A DNA stretch of 64,000 bases from Anianabacter salinae (GCF_019061145.1 NZ_JAHQZS010000004.1:248001-312000); one strand, 5' to 3'; positions 41,085 through 49,983 are shown, counted from the first letter of the stretch. Notes: generated from the sequence alone by a model not told the origin. Numbers and translations are program-made.

Positions 41085-41942
41085 ATGCCCGGCGACGATC
41101 CCAGAACTCTCGTTTCGACGGCCTGGCTGGCCGATCATCTTGGCGACCCCGACCTGCGCGTGATCGACGCTTCGTGGTATCTGCCCGACATGAACCGCGA
41201 TGCCCGCGCCGAATACGAGGCAGCTCATATCCCCGGCGCGCGCTTCGTCGACATCGACGATCTGTCTGACGCGCGCAGCGACATGCCGCACATGGCCCCC
41301 CCGCCCGAAAAATTCATGAGCCGGATGCGCGCCCTCGGCATCGGCGACGGGCATCAGGTGGTGGTCTATGACGGCGCGGGGATCTTCTCGGCGGCGCGGG
41401 TGTGGTGGCTGTTCCGGCTGATGGGCAAGGCGGATGTCGCCGTGCTGGACGGCGGGTTCCCGAAATGGCAGTCCGAAGGGCGCACGGTCGAGGATCTGCC
41501 CCCCGTTGTGCGCGACCGTCACATGAGCGCGAGCCTTCAGAACCATCTGGTCAAGGACGTCACGCAGGTTGCCGCCGCGTCCAAGCTGCGCGACTACGAG
41601 ATTCTCGATGCCCGCTCTGCGGCCCGGTTCCGCGGCGAAGCGCCAGAGCCGCGCCCCGGTCTGCGCGCCGGGCACATCCCCGGATCGAAGAATGTCCACT
41701 ACGCCGCGCTGTTTGGCTCAGACGGCACGATGAAGACGCCGGACGACCTGCGCGCGGTGTTCGCCGAGGCGGGCGTCGATCTGGACAAGCCCGCGATCAC
41801 CACCTGCGGGTCGGGCGTGACGGCGGCGATCATCAACCTTGCTCTGGCCCGGATCGGCCATGACCGAAATGCGCTCTACGACGGCTCGTGGGCCGAGTGG
41901 GGCATGTACGGCGACCTCAAGGTCGCGACAGGAGACGCATGA
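41085..41942 (+). CDS. sseA: 3-mercaptopyruvate sulfurtransferase
   Basis: Transfers sulfur from 3-mercaptopyruvate to a thiol acceptor or cyanide, giving pyruvate and persulfide. The 285-aa protein has two rhodanese domains: an inactive first half (residues ~5-135) and a catalytic second half with the loop CGSGVTA carrying the active cysteine. The SGV loop is typical of MST rather than thiosulfate rhodanese. The stop overlaps the aminotransferase gene start, so they are coupled. The pair makes sense: an aminotransferase can turn cysteine into 3-mercaptopyruvate, the substrate of SseA (inference). Confidence 0.94.
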   Translation: MPGDDPRTLVSTAWLADHLGDPDLRVIDASWYLPDMNRDARAEYEAAHIPGARFVDIDDLSDARSDMPHMAPPPEKFMSRMRALGIGDGHQVVVYDGAGIFSAARVWWLFRLMGKADVAVLDGGFPKWQSEGRTVEDLPPVVRDRHMSASLQNHLVKDVTQVAAASKLRDYEILDARSAARFRGEAPEPRPGLRAGHIPGSKNVHYAALFGSDGTMKTPDDLRAVFAEAGVDLDKPAITTCGSGVTAAIINLALARIGHDRNALYDGSWAEWGMYGDLKVATGDA

Positions 41943-43126
41943 TGCTGGAAGACCTGCAGGAGCAGCCGAAGGACAAGATCCTGATGCTGATGGAGGAATA
42001 CAAGGCCGACCCGCGCGAGCAGAAGGTCGATCTGGGCGTCGGCGTCTACCGCAACCCCGAGGGCGTGACCCCGGTGATGCGGGCGATCAAGACCGCAGAG
42101 CGGCAGCTGTGGGAAACGGAAACGACCAAGGCCTACACCGGGCTTGCGGGCGATCCGGCCTTCACGATGGGCATGCGCGATCTGGTGCTCGGCGGCGCGG
42201 TCGAGGATGCGAGGGTGGCGGCGGCGGCCACGCCCGGCGGCACCGGCGCGATCCGGCAGGCGCTTGAACTTATCAAGATGAGCAATCCCGGCGCGACCGT
42301 GTGGTTGTCGAACCCGACCTGGCCGAACCATCCGTCGATCATCAAGTATCTCGGGATGACGATGCGCGAGTATCGCTATTTCGACGAGGACAGCCGCGCG
42401 GTCGATTTCGGCGGCATGATGGCGGATCTTGCCGAGGTAAAGGCGGGCGACGTCGTGCTTCTGCACGGCTGCTGCCACAACCCGACGGGCGCCAACCTCA
42501 ATATCGAGGAATGGCGCACGGTGGCGGGGCATCTGTCGAAGATCGGCGCGACGCCGCTGATCGACATCGCCTACCAGGGCTTCGGCGACGGGCTCGAGGC
42601 GGATGCAGAAGGCCTGCGCCTGATGGTCCGCAGCGTGCCCGAGGCGCTGATCGCCGCAAGCTGTTCCAAGAACTTCGGCATCTACCGCGAACGCACCGGC
42701 GTTCTGATGGGCATCGCGCCGAACACCGGCGCGACGGCTGCGGTGCAGGGAACGCTGGCGTTCCTCAACCGCCAGAACTATTCGTTCCCGCCCGATCACG
42801 GCGCGCGGCTGGTGTCGATGATCCTTGCCGATGACGCCCTGAAGGCCGACTGGATGGCAGAGCTGGAAGACGTGCGCCTGACGATGCTGGGCCTGCGCGA
42901 GCAGTTGGCGGCAGAGTTGCAGCGCCTGTCCGGCTCGGACCGCTTTGGCTTTATCGCGCAGCATCGCGGCATGTTCAGCCGCATCGGCGCGACGCCCGAT
43001 CAGGTCGCCACGATGCGCAACGATCACGGGATCTACATGGTTGGCGACAGCCGAATGAACATCGCCGGGTTGAACCAGACGACGGTGCCGGTGCTGGCCA
43101 GGGCGATCATCGATGCCGGTGTCTGA
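41942..43126 (+). CDS. Aromatic/aspartate aminotransferase, class I PLP enzyme
   Basis: A 394-aa PLP aminotransferase of the AspC/TyrB type. VDLGVGVYRNPEGVTPVMRA at the N-terminus, NPTWPNHPSI, HGCCHNPTGANL, the Schiff-base Lys in ASCSKNFGIYRERTG and the substrate Arg in GDSRMNIAGLN are all present. The substrate range (aspartate, aromatic amino acids or cysteine) cannot be fixed from sequence. I chose the ATG at 41942 because GGAGA lies 6 bases before it; the ATG at 41939 is an alternative. It is followed by a strong terminator. Confidence 0.93.
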   Translation: MLEDLQEQPKDKILMLMEEYKADPREQKVDLGVGVYRNPEGVTPVMRAIKTAERQLWETETTKAYTGLAGDPAFTMGMRDLVLGGAVEDARVAAAATPGGTGAIRQALELIKMSNPGATVWLSNPTWPNHPSIIKYLGMTMREYRYFDEDSRAVDFGGMMADLAEVKAGDVVLLHGCCHNPTGANLNIEEWRTVAGHLSKIGATPLIDIAYQGFGDGLEADAEGLRLMVRSVPEALIAASCSKNFGIYRERTGVLMGIAPNTGATAAVQGTLAFLNRQNYSFPPDHGARLVSMILADDALKADWMAELEDVRLTMLGLREQLAAELQRLSGSDRFGFIAQHRGMFSRIGATPDQVATMRNDHGIYMVGDSRMNIAGLNQTTVPVLARAIIDAGV

Positions 43127-43149
43127 CCAGCGCGCAGCACCACCGCAAG

Positions 43150-43173
43150 AGCCCCGCCCACGCGGGGCTTTTT
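43150..43173 (+). terminator. Rho-independent terminator of the sseA-aminotransferase operon
   Basis: AGCCCCGC (43150-43157) pairs perfectly with GCGGGGCT (43162-43169) with loop CCAC, followed by TTTTG. It lies 23 bases after the aminotransferase stop and separates that operon from the persulfide operon. Confidence 0.9.
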
Positions 43174-43219
43174 GCGTTTTCGGGCCTGTCGCGAGGAAAG
43201 TTTCGGCTGCCCCCTTTTA

Positions 43220-43239
43220 ATATTCTGTATTTGGAATAC
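43220..43239 (+). promoter_or_regulatory. SqrR/BigR-type operator (ATTC-N8-GAAT)
   Basis: ATTC (43222-43225), eight bases, then GAAT (43234-43237), extended to TATTC...GAATA. This is the motif I recall for the persulfide-sensing ArsR-type repressors SqrR of Rhodobacter and BigR of Agrobacterium/Xylella. It lies 37 bp upstream of the Blh-like gene, where a repressor would block transcription. No sqrR/bigR gene is visible in the window. Confidence 0.7.
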
Positions 43240-43273
43240 GTCTTGGTCCAAGCGAAGCCAAGAGAGGTGACTC

Positions 43274-44170
43274 ATGTTCAGCCGAATCAGCCCGTCCACC
43301 GGGCCGCACAGCCCGCGCGTTGCAGGGTTCTACGACAAGGACACCGGGTCGATCATGTATGTCGCCGTCGACGAGGCGACGAAGGAGGCCGCGCTGATCG
43401 ACGTGGTGCTTGATTTCGACCCCGCGCACGGGCGCACCCGCACCGACAGCGCGGCCGAGGTTCTGGAGTATGTCCGCACCGAGGGCCTGACGGTGAAATG
43501 GGTGCTCGACACCCACCCCCACGCCGATCACATGATGGCGTCCGCGTGGCTGAAGGACCAGACGGGCGCCCCGACCGGAATCGGCGAAAAGGTGCGCGAC
43601 ATCGCGGCGCTTTGGGCGGGGTTCTACAACCTGCCGGATGCCTTCGATGCAGACCGCGATTTCGACCGGCTGTTCGCGGATGGCGAGACGTTCCGTTTGG
43701 GCGATCTGGAGGTGCGGGTGATGCTGCACCCCGGACATACGCTTGGCTCTGTCACCTATGTCATCGGCGACGCGGCTTTCGTGCATGACACTTTCATGCA
43801 TGTGGACGCAGGCACGACGCGCGCCGATTTCCCCGGCGGATCGTCCGCCGATCTCTATGCCTCGCTGATGTCGATCCTGTCGCTGCCCGACGAGACGCGG
43901 CTGTTCGTGGGCCACGACTATCCGCCCGTCGGCGATCGCACCGACCCCGCATGGGAGGCGACGGTGGCGGTGCACCGCGCGCACAACATCCACCTCGGCG
44001 GCGGCGTGTCGGAAGCCGACTATCGCAAGCTGCGCGACGACCGCGACGCGACGCTCAAGCTGCCCGACCGGATGCTCTATGCCTTGCAGGTGAACCTGCG
44101 CGGCGGGCGGCTGCCGGACCCCGAGGGCGACGGAAAGAGCTACTTCAAGATCCCCGCCAACAAGTTCTGA
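43274..44170 (+). CDS. blh: Blh/ETHE1-like persulfide dioxygenase (MBL fold)
   Basis: Oxidises persulfide (for example glutathione persulfide) to sulfite, detoxifying sulfide products. The 298-aa metallo-beta-lactamase-fold protein has the iron-binding motif DTHPHADHMM, MLHPGHTLGSVTYVIGD, VHDTFMHVDAGTTRADFPGG and LFVGHDYPP. The length matches Blh rather than the shorter ETHE1. A rhodanese gene follows 9 bases later and a SqrR/BigR-type operator precedes it, the classical bigR-operon content. Iron and persulfide activity are inferred from family knowledge. Confidence 0.92.
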   Translation: MFSRISPSTGPHSPRVAGFYDKDTGSIMYVAVDEATKEAALIDVVLDFDPAHGRTRTDSAAEVLEYVRTEGLTVKWVLDTHPHADHMMASAWLKDQTGAPTGIGEKVRDIAALWAGFYNLPDAFDADRDFDRLFADGETFRLGDLEVRVMLHPGHTLGSVTYVIGDAAFVHDTFMHVDAGTTRADFPGGSSADLYASLMSILSLPDETRLFVGHDYPPVGDRTDPAWEATVAVHRAHNIHLGGGVSEADYRKLRDDRDATLKLPDRMLYALQVNLRGGRLPDPEGDGKSYFKIPANKF

Positions 44171-44179
44171 GAGGACATC

Positions 44180-44557
44180 ATGCAGACCGAAGAGACAGAC
44201 AAGGGCACGCTGGAAACCTGGACGGCGCAAGAGGTGCACGACGCGCTGGAAGCCGGGCGGATCGTGCTGATCGACGTGCGCACGCCGCAGGAGTACATGT
44301 TCGAGCATGTGCACGGCGCGCTTCTGATGCCATTGGCGTTCTTCCGCGCCGAGACCCTGCCGCAAGGCGATACGAAACAGATCGTGTTCCACTGCGGATC
44401 GGGGATGCGGTCGGAAAAGGTCGCGCGGGCAGCGCTGGACGCGGGCTTTGGCACCGTGGCGCACCTGGGCGGAGGCTTTGGCGCGTGGAAACAGGCCAAG
44501 CTGCCGTTTGTCGGCACCGACATGGCCACGGGTGCGCCGAAGAAGGTGCAGGGGTAG
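44180..44557 (+). CDS. Single-domain rhodanese
   Basis: A 125-aa sulfurtransferase, cytosolic, with one rhodanese domain. VLIDVRTPQEYMFEHVHGAL and the catalytic loop HCGSGMRSEKVA with the active cysteine are clear. It probably moves sulfane sulfur to or from the neighbouring persulfide dioxygenase. AGAGGAC precedes the ATG. It is the second gene of the operon with blh, and converges on amtB. Confidence 0.94.
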   Translation: MQTEETDKGTLETWTAQEVHDALEAGRIVLIDVRTPQEYMFEHVHGALLMPLAFFRAETLPQGDTKQIVFHCGSGMRSEKVARAALDAGFGTVAHLGGGFGAWKQAKLPFVGTDMATGAPKKVQG

Positions 44558-44587
44558 AGCCGCCCCTTCCATCTTTGATCCAGGCAC

Positions 44588-44615
44588 AAAAAAGCCCGGG
44601 CGCGAACGCCCGGGC
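44588..44615 (-). terminator. Rho-independent terminator of glnK-amtB
   Basis: GCCCGGGCG (44594-44602) and CGCCCGGGC (44607-44615) form a perfect 9-bp stem with a CGAA loop. AAAAAA at 44588-44593 is a U-run for minus-strand transcripts leaving amtB. It probably also slows plus-strand transcripts from the rhodanese gene. Confidence 0.9.
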
Positions 44616-44643
44616 AGGTGTCTCGGACTGACAGGAAGGGAGG

Positions 44644-45969
44644 TCAGCCTTTCGAGAAGTCCGGGTAGGCCTCCATGCCCAGTTCGGACATGTCGAGACC
44701 GTTGATCTCTGCCTCTTCGCTGACGCGGATGCCCATGGCTGCCTTGAGGGCGAACCAGACAATCAGCGACACCACGAAGGTGAAGATACCGTAGGCCGCG
44801 ATCCCGATGATCTGGGTCACGATGCTGGTCTCGGTGTTGTAGAAGACCACGGCGATGGTGCCCCAGATGCCTGCGAACAGGTGGACCGGGATGGCGCCGA
44901 CGACGTCGTCGATCTTGAGCTTGTCCAGCATCGGAACCGCGAACACCACGATCACGCCGCCAATTGCACCGATCCACAGAGATCCGAAGAGCGACGGGGC
45001 CAGCGGTTCCGCAGTGATCGACACGAGACCCGCGAGGGCGCCGTTGAGGACCATCGTAAGGTCGACCTTCTTGTACATCACCTGGGTCAGGATCAGCGCC
45101 GCGACCGCACCGGCAGAGGCTGCCATGTTGGTGTTGGCAAAGATCCGGCCGACGTCGGTGATGTCGCCAACGGTGCCTGCAGCAAGCTGCGAGCCGCCGT
45201 TGAAGCCGAACCAGCCGAGCCACAGGATGAACGTGCCGAGCGTGGCGAGGGCCAGGTTCGAGCCGGGCATCGGGTTGACGCGGCCGTCCTTGTACTTGCC
45301 AAGACGCGGGCCAAGCACGATGGCACCGGCAAGCGCTGCCCAGCCACCGACCGAGTGCACGATGGTCGAACCGGCGAAGTCGGAGAAGCCCATCTCGGAC
45401 AGGAAGCCGCCGCCCCACTGCCAGGAGCCGGAGATCGGATACATGAAGCCGGTCAGCACGACAACGAAGGCAAGGAACGGCCACAGCTTGATCCGCTCGG
45501 CCAGTGCGCCCGAAACGATGGACGCGGTTGCCGCGACGAACATCAGCTGGAAGAAGAAGTCGGAGGCGACCGACGCGTAGTCGAGCGACGCATCGGCAGC
45601 GGCAAGGCCGACAGGCTCAAGCGAGGTGATGTTGAAGAAGCCGCCGACATAACCGTTGAAGTCGCCCGGATACATCAGGTTGAAGCCCACCAGCCAGTAC
45701 ATGATGCCGGCGATGGAAAAGAGCGCGATGTTCTTGGTCAGCTGCATCGCGACGTTCTTGGACCGCACGAGGCCGGCTTCGAGCATCGCAAAGCCCGCCG
45801 CCATCCAGAACACCAGGAAGCCGCCCACAAGGAACAGCAGCGTCGTCATGATATAGGGGCCGATTTCATCGAAGCCGGGCGCAGCCGCTTCGGTGGCCTC
45901 CTGTGCGTAGCCAAGCGCGGGCAGAAGCGCCACGCTTGCCGCAAGGGGAAGAACTCTGGTCAGTTTCAT
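44644..45969 (-). CDS. amtB: Ammonium transporter AmtB
   Basis: A trimeric inner-membrane ammonium channel. The 441-aa protein starts with a cleavable signal (MKLTRVLPLAASVALLPALG), then about 11 membrane segments. AGLVRSKNVAMQLTKNIALF, DFAGSTIVHSVGGWAALAGA with the conserved His/Ser, and WLGWFGFNGGSQLA are Amt signatures. AAAGGAC precedes the ATG at 45969; a longer frame to 46008 lacks support. It lies 35 bp after glnK. GlnK binds and closes AmtB when nitrogen is plentiful. Confidence 0.97.
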   Translation of the reverse strand: MKLTRVLPLAASVALLPALGYAQEATEAAAPGFDEIGPYIMTTLLFLVGGFLVFWMAAGFAMLEAGLVRSKNVAMQLTKNIALFSIAGIMYWLVGFNLMYPGDFNGYVGGFFNITSLEPVGLAAADASLDYASVASDFFFQLMFVAATASIVSGALAERIKLWPFLAFVVVLTGFMYPISGSWQWGGGFLSEMGFSDFAGSTIVHSVGGWAALAGAIVLGPRLGKYKDGRVNPMPGSNLALATLGTFILWLGWFGFNGGSQLAAGTVGDITDVGRIFANTNMAASAGAVAALILTQVMYKKVDLTMVLNGALAGLVSITAEPLAPSLFGSLWIGAIGGVIVVFAVPMLDKLKIDDVVGAIPVHLFAGIWGTIAVVFYNTETSIVTQIIGIAAYGIFTFVVSLIVWFALKAAMGIRVSEEAEINGLDMSELGMEAYPDFSKG

Positions 45970-46004
45970 AAGTTTCTGTCCTTTCGTCAGGATCGTTCCG
46001 CGGC

Positions 46005-46343
46005 TCAAAGCGCGTCTTCGTTGGTTTCACCCGTGCGGACGCGCACGGCGCTTTGCAGATCGAGTACGAAAATCTTGCCGTCGCCGATCTTGTCGGTCTT
46101 GGCCGTCTTCTGGATGGTCTCGACCACCTGGTCGGCCATCGAGGCGGCCACGGCGATCTCGAGCTTGACCTTCGGCACGAAGTTCACGGCGTATTCGGCG
46201 CCGCGGTAGATCTCCGTATGGCCGGACTGCGATCCGAAGCCCTTGATCTCTGTCACCATCATGCCGCGCACACCGATGGCGGTCAGTGCTTCACGCACCT
46301 CCTCCAGCTTGAACGGCTTGATTGCTGCTATAATCAGTTTCAC
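46005..46343 (-). CDS. glnK: PII nitrogen regulatory protein GlnK
   Basis: A 112-aa PII signal protein that senses 2-oxoglutarate, ATP/ADP and nitrogen state. The start VKLIIAAIKPFKLEEVREAL uses GTG at 46343. The T-loop GHTEIYRGAEYAVNFVPKVK holds the uridylylation tyrosine, and the C-loop DGKIFVLDLQSAVRVRTGE is intact. It is co-transcribed with amtB, the usual pairing. Direct TTGCACAA repeats upstream (46465-46501) are candidate control sites. Confidence 0.97.
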   Translation of the reverse strand: MKLIIAAIKPFKLEEVREALTAIGVRGMMVTEIKGFGSQSGHTEIYRGAEYAVNFVPKVKLEIAVAASMADQVVETIQKTAKTDKIGDGKIFVLDLQSAVRVRTGETNEDAL

Positions 46344-46464
46344 GTCTTTCCCCTTCCGATTAGGCAGGTGGTCCTGCTGGGAACCCACGCGGCACAGAAG
46401 GAGCCGTGCACCCGGCGGGACTCAAGCCGGGCCGTGGTGTTTGCAGGTGCAGAATCGGTGGTAG

Positions 46465-46501
46465 TTGCACAATTTTTGCACAATCCGGCATCATCGCACA
46501 A
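46465..46501 (-). promoter_or_regulatory. Direct TTGCACAA repeats upstream of glnK
   Basis: TTGCACAA occurs at 46465-46472 and 46476-46483, 11 bases apart (one helical turn), and TCGCACAA at 46494-46501. They lie about 120-160 bp upstream of glnK in the divergent spacer with the PBP gene. The spacing suits an activator such as NtrC binding on one face of the DNA, but they do not match a NtrC palindrome I can confirm. Confidence 0.4.
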
Positions 46502-46605
46502 AAATTTGGCACATCAAAAATGTCTTGAGGTGCGGCGCGGTCTCTCCCCTTCCGGCCGCTCAGGCGCTACAGTGCGGCAAAACAAGTGAGAGCAGTCACC
46601 GCCCC

Positions 46606-48753
46606 ATGTCAGGATCGGGAAAAAGACGGAGCCCGCTGGTCGCGGATCGCCGGGTGTCGCCCAAGCGAACACCGGCCAAGCGGCCCGCGCGCGCCAAGTC
46701 CAAGCCTCGGCGCAAGCCGCAGGGCTTTGTCGGCTGGTTGCTGGCGCCGGCGCGCTGGCTTTTGCGCGCCCTGTGGGCGCTGGCCTGGCGTGGCGGCGTT
46801 GTCCTTGGGCTGATCCTGGGCCTGACGGTGTTCTACTACTATTCGACCCTTCCGCCGGTGACCGAGCTTCTGGATGCGCGCACGCGCGGGTCCGTCACGC
46901 TGATGGACCGCGAGGGTGACGTGTTCGCCTGGCGGGGCGAGCAGTTCGGCGGCCAGATCACGGCCGACACGATCTCGCCCCTGCTGCGCAACGCGGTGGT
47001 CGCCACCGAGGACAAGCGGTTCTATCGCCATGTCGGCATCAGCCCGCGCGGCATCGCGGGTGCCATCCGCATCAACCTGCGCGAGGGGCGTGGCCCGCTG
47101 GACGGGCACGGCGGGTCGACCATCACGCAGCAGGTGGCAAAGCTGCTGTGCCTGGGCGTGCCTTATGATCCCGATGGAACGATGACCGAGGCGGAATACG
47201 AGCAGGACTGCCGCCGTTCGTCGATCTGGCGCAAGCTCAAGGAAGTGCCCTATTCGCTGGCGATGGAGACGCGGTACTCCAAGGACGAGATCCTGACGAT
47301 CTACCTCAACCGGGCCTATCTTGGCGCGGGCGCGCGCGGCTTCGAAGCTGCAAGCCAGCGCTATTTCGGAAAGTCCGCCGCCAATGTGGATGCCGCCGAG
47401 GCCGCGATGCTGGCGGGCCTTCTGACCGCGCCCAGCCGTCTGGCGCCGACCGCGAGCATCGAGCGCGCGCAGGATCGTGCCAACGTGGTGATCGGGCTGA
47501 TGGAGGATCAGGGCTACCTGACCGCCACCGAGGCCGACCGCGCCCGTGCCGCCCCTGCCCAGTTGTCCGCCGCCGCCGAAGCGCGCGCTGGCGGGTATTT
47601 CGCCGACTGGGTGATGGAATCGGGGCCGTCCTTCCTGACCCGCGACACGACCGAGGATGTCGTCATCCGCACCACGTTCGACCAGGACATCCAGCGCGCC
47701 GCCGAGGAGGCGCTGCAATTCGTCTTTGACGAACGGGTGAGCGAAGGATCACAGGCGCAGGCCGCGATCGTGGTGATGTCGGCGGATGGCGCAGTGCGGG
47801 CGATGGTCGGCGGGCGGCGCGTGCGCGGGATCTCGGGCCAGTTCAACCGGGCGATCCAGGCGAATCGGCAAACCGGGTCGGCGTTCAAGCCCTTCGTCTA
47901 TGCCACCGCGCTGGAGCTTGGGTATTCCATGAACGACCGCGTGGTGGACGAGCCGATCACGCTTGATATTCCGGGGTCCGGGCCCTGGTCGCCCGAAAAC
48001 TACGACAAGCGTTTTCACGGCACCGTCACCCTGACCGAGGCTCTCAAGGATTCGCTGAACATCCCTGCGGTGAAGGTTTCCGAACTGGTGGGCCGCGACA
48101 AGGTGCGCACCGTCGCCGAAGGATTCGGCATCGAAAGCGATCTGGCGGCGGGTCCGGCGCTGGCGCTCGGCGCCTCCGAATCGACGCTGATCGAGATGAC
48201 GGGCGCCTATGCCGGGTTCCTGAACGGTGGCTCGTCGGTGACGCCCTACGGGCTGACGGAACTGCGCCTTTTGGGCGATCAGACCCCGCTGATGACGCAA
48301 GAGGGCGGCATGGGCGAGCGGGTGATCTCGGAAACCGCAGCGCGGCAGCTGGTCTACATGATGAGCCGCGTCGTTGCCGATGGCACCGGCGCGCGGGCCG
48401 CTCTGCCGAACCACCAGGCGGCGGGCAAGACCGGCACCACTTCGGCGGCGCGCGATGCGTGGTTCCTGGGCTTCACCGCCGATTACGTCGCGGGCGTCTG
48501 GATGGGATACGACGACAACACGCCGCTGACGGGCGTGACGGGCGGCGGTCTGCCCGCCGAGATCTGGCACGAGACGATGGTGCGGGTGCACCGCGATCTT
48601 CCGCCGCGTCCGCTGCCCATGGCCGAGCCTGCGCCGCAGACGGTGCAGGCGCCCCAGGCCGTGCCGCAGCGCCAGCAGCCCCAGCCGCAGAACGCGCTGG
48701 ACCGGGTGATCCAGGATGCGCTGAATTCGCTGTTCGGTGCGCCGGGGCGGTAG
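46606..48753 (+). CDS. Class A penicillin-binding protein (PBP1A-type)
   Basis: A bifunctional cell-wall synthase of 715 aa. A basic, proline-rich N-terminus and one membrane anchor (~residues 53-80, GGVVLGLILGLTVFYYYS) precede the GT51 domain with ATEDKRFYRHVG and GHGGSTITQQVAKLL. The transpeptidase domain has SAFKPF (nucleophile Ser, SxxK), DSLN (SxN) and KTGTTSAARDAW (KTG). The C-terminus is proline/glutamine rich. I chose the ATG at 46606 (MSGSGKRRSPL); a longer frame to 46465 lacks support. Confidence 0.95.
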   Translation: MSGSGKRRSPLVADRRVSPKRTPAKRPARAKSKPRRKPQGFVGWLLAPARWLLRALWALAWRGGVVLGLILGLTVFYYYSTLPPVTELLDARTRGSVTLMDREGDVFAWRGEQFGGQITADTISPLLRNAVVATEDKRFYRHVGISPRGIAGAIRINLREGRGPLDGHGGSTITQQVAKLLCLGVPYDPDGTMTEAEYEQDCRRSSIWRKLKEVPYSLAMETRYSKDEILTIYLNRAYLGAGARGFEAASQRYFGKSAANVDAAEAAMLAGLLTAPSRLAPTASIERAQDRANVVIGLMEDQGYLTATEADRARAAPAQLSAAAEARAGGYFADWVMESGPSFLTRDTTEDVVIRTTFDQDIQRAAEEALQFVFDERVSEGSQAQAAIVVMSADGAVRAMVGGRRVRGISGQFNRAIQANRQTGSAFKPFVYATALELGYSMNDRVVDEPITLDIPGSGPWSPENYDKRFHGTVTLTEALKDSLNIPAVKVSELVGRDKVRTVAEGFGIESDLAAGPALALGASESTLIEMTGAYAGFLNGGSSVTPYGLTELRLLGDQTPLMTQEGGMGERVISETAARQLVYMMSRVVADGTGARAALPNHQAAGKTGTTSAARDAWFLGFTADYVAGVWMGYDDNTPLTGVTGGGLPAEIWHETMVRVHRDLPPRPLPMAEPAPQTVQAPQAVPQRQQPQPQNALDRVIQDALNSLFGAPGR

Positions 48754-48756
48754 GCC

Positions 48757-49140
48757 CTAGCCTGCCGTTTCCACGCAGTGACGGCGAAACGCGGCCTTGA
48801 GCATGTCCAGCTCGGCGCGCAGCAGGTCGATTTCGGCCCGCAAGTCGTCGTCAAGCGGATCGCCCGCGATGATGGTGAATGAGCCAAGACGCTCTCCGGT
48901 CTCGGGCTCGGACATCAGGATAGTCTGGACGCCGTCGGTGATGGCCTCGGGCGGGACGGTCACGGTCACGAACCAGCGGCCATCGTTCCGGGGGTCGGGG
49001 GTCATGGTCACGCCTTCCACCGGCTCGTCCAGATGCGTGACCTCGATCCTCGGCATCCCGGTCACTCTGTCGTCGGCATCAAGCACGCCTTCCCAGCGCC
49101 CGGCTGCCAGCCGCGTCTTGGTCAGGGTCAGTCCGGCCAT
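48757..49140 (-). CDS. Hypothetical protein with C-terminal helix, unknown function
   Basis: A 127-aa soluble protein beginning MAGLTLTKTRLAAGRWEGVL. The first ~95 residues look beta-rich (MPRIEVTHLDEPVEGVTM, RWFVTVTVPPEAITDGVQT). The last 30 form a charged amphipathic helix (DLRAEIDLLRAELDMLKAAF), a possible coiled coil. GGAGAGG precedes the ATG at 49140. It lies 11 bp downstream of the DUF6478 gene, so they are co-transcribed. No function is known to me; the pairing suggests a Rhodobacterales-restricted unit. Confidence 0.8.
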   Translation of the reverse strand: MAGLTLTKTRLAAGRWEGVLDADDRVTGMPRIEVTHLDEPVEGVTMTPDPRNDGRWFVTVTVPPEAITDGVQTILMSEPETGERLGSFTIIAGDPLDDDLRAEIDLLRAELDMLKAAFRRHCVETAG

Positions 49141-49151
49141 GCCCTCTCCCT

Positions 49152-49925
49152 TCAAAGGTCGGCGCGGGGGCGACGGGTGAACGCCACGTCCCGCAGGGTG
49201 ATCTGGTTCATCTCGGCGCCCTCGAAGATCAGGTCGAGCCACATCTTCTCGACCCGCTTTTCGTTAAGCTTGGTGTAGGCGAGGTCGAAGTCGACGATCA
49301 CCTCGTCGTCGGTGATCGGCAATTCGCGCACCACCTGTTCGGTGTTCGGCCCGTGCTTGACGTTCAGGCGGGCGAAGATTTCCAGCGGGCGTTCCACCTC
49401 GACCACGGCGGCGACGCGCATGATGTGGCGGCGTGACAAGCCGTTCACAGCCTCCTTGGGGATCTCGATCACCAGCGACAGAAAGCTGCCGTCAAAGCGG
49501 AACACGTCCATCCGCAAGCCGTAGGGCGCCAGATCGGATTCGCGGATGTTGCGGACCTGGCGAAGTGTCAGCTCGCTTTGGGTGCAGTCGTGGAACACCT
49601 TGAGCTCGTTGCCGTATTCCGTCCGGCTGTCGACAGCCGTCATACCCCGTGCCTGCATCGGGCCGCGCCAGAACTCGGGCCGCCAGGCCCAGTCGGTGTG
49701 CAGAGGCTTCTGGATCGGGTTGGGGCCTACGACGGGCAGCGCCAGCCGCCCCTCGGCCACAAACAGAAGCGCATCGATCTGCGCGCGCAATTCCCGCGCC
49801 ATGCCGCGCAGTCCGCGCAAATCGGTGAGATCGAGGTTGGCCGCATTGCGCGCGACTCCGCTCCACCGGCGCAACATGCGGCGGTGCATCAGACGGTCGA
49901 TCGTGCCGCGCAACGGTTTCGCCAT
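49152..49925 (-). CDS. DUF6478 family protein
   Basis: A 257-aa protein that matches the DUF6478 family as I remember it, restricted to Rhodobacterales. RLMHRRMLRRWSGVARNA at the N-terminus, LHTDWAWRPEFWRGPM, LTLRQVRNIRESDLAPYGLR and LNVKHGPNTEQVVRELP are characteristic. There is no signal peptide or clear membrane segment. Function unknown. I chose the ATG at 49925; the frame extends to 50126 without support. Confidence 0.86.
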   Translation of the reverse strand: MAKPLRGTIDRLMHRRMLRRWSGVARNAANLDLTDLRGLRGMARELRAQIDALLFVAEGRLALPVVGPNPIQKPLHTDWAWRPEFWRGPMQARGMTAVDSRTEYGNELKVFHDCTQSELTLRQVRNIRESDLAPYGLRMDVFRFDGSFLSLVIEIPKEAVNGLSRRHIMRVAAVVEVERPLEIFARLNVKHGPNTEQVVRELPITDDEVIVDFDLAYTKLNEKRVEKMWLDLIFEGAEMNQITLRDVAFTRRPRADL

Positions 49926-49983
49926 GTGCTGCCCTTGTGCCTTATCGGTCTTCTGAGTTGCCGTAGTAGAACCACATAAGGTT

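Noticed and set aside
43217-45484. 755-codon minus-strand open frame
   Set aside because: It crosses blh, the rhodanese and half of amtB in other frames; no domain is recognisable.
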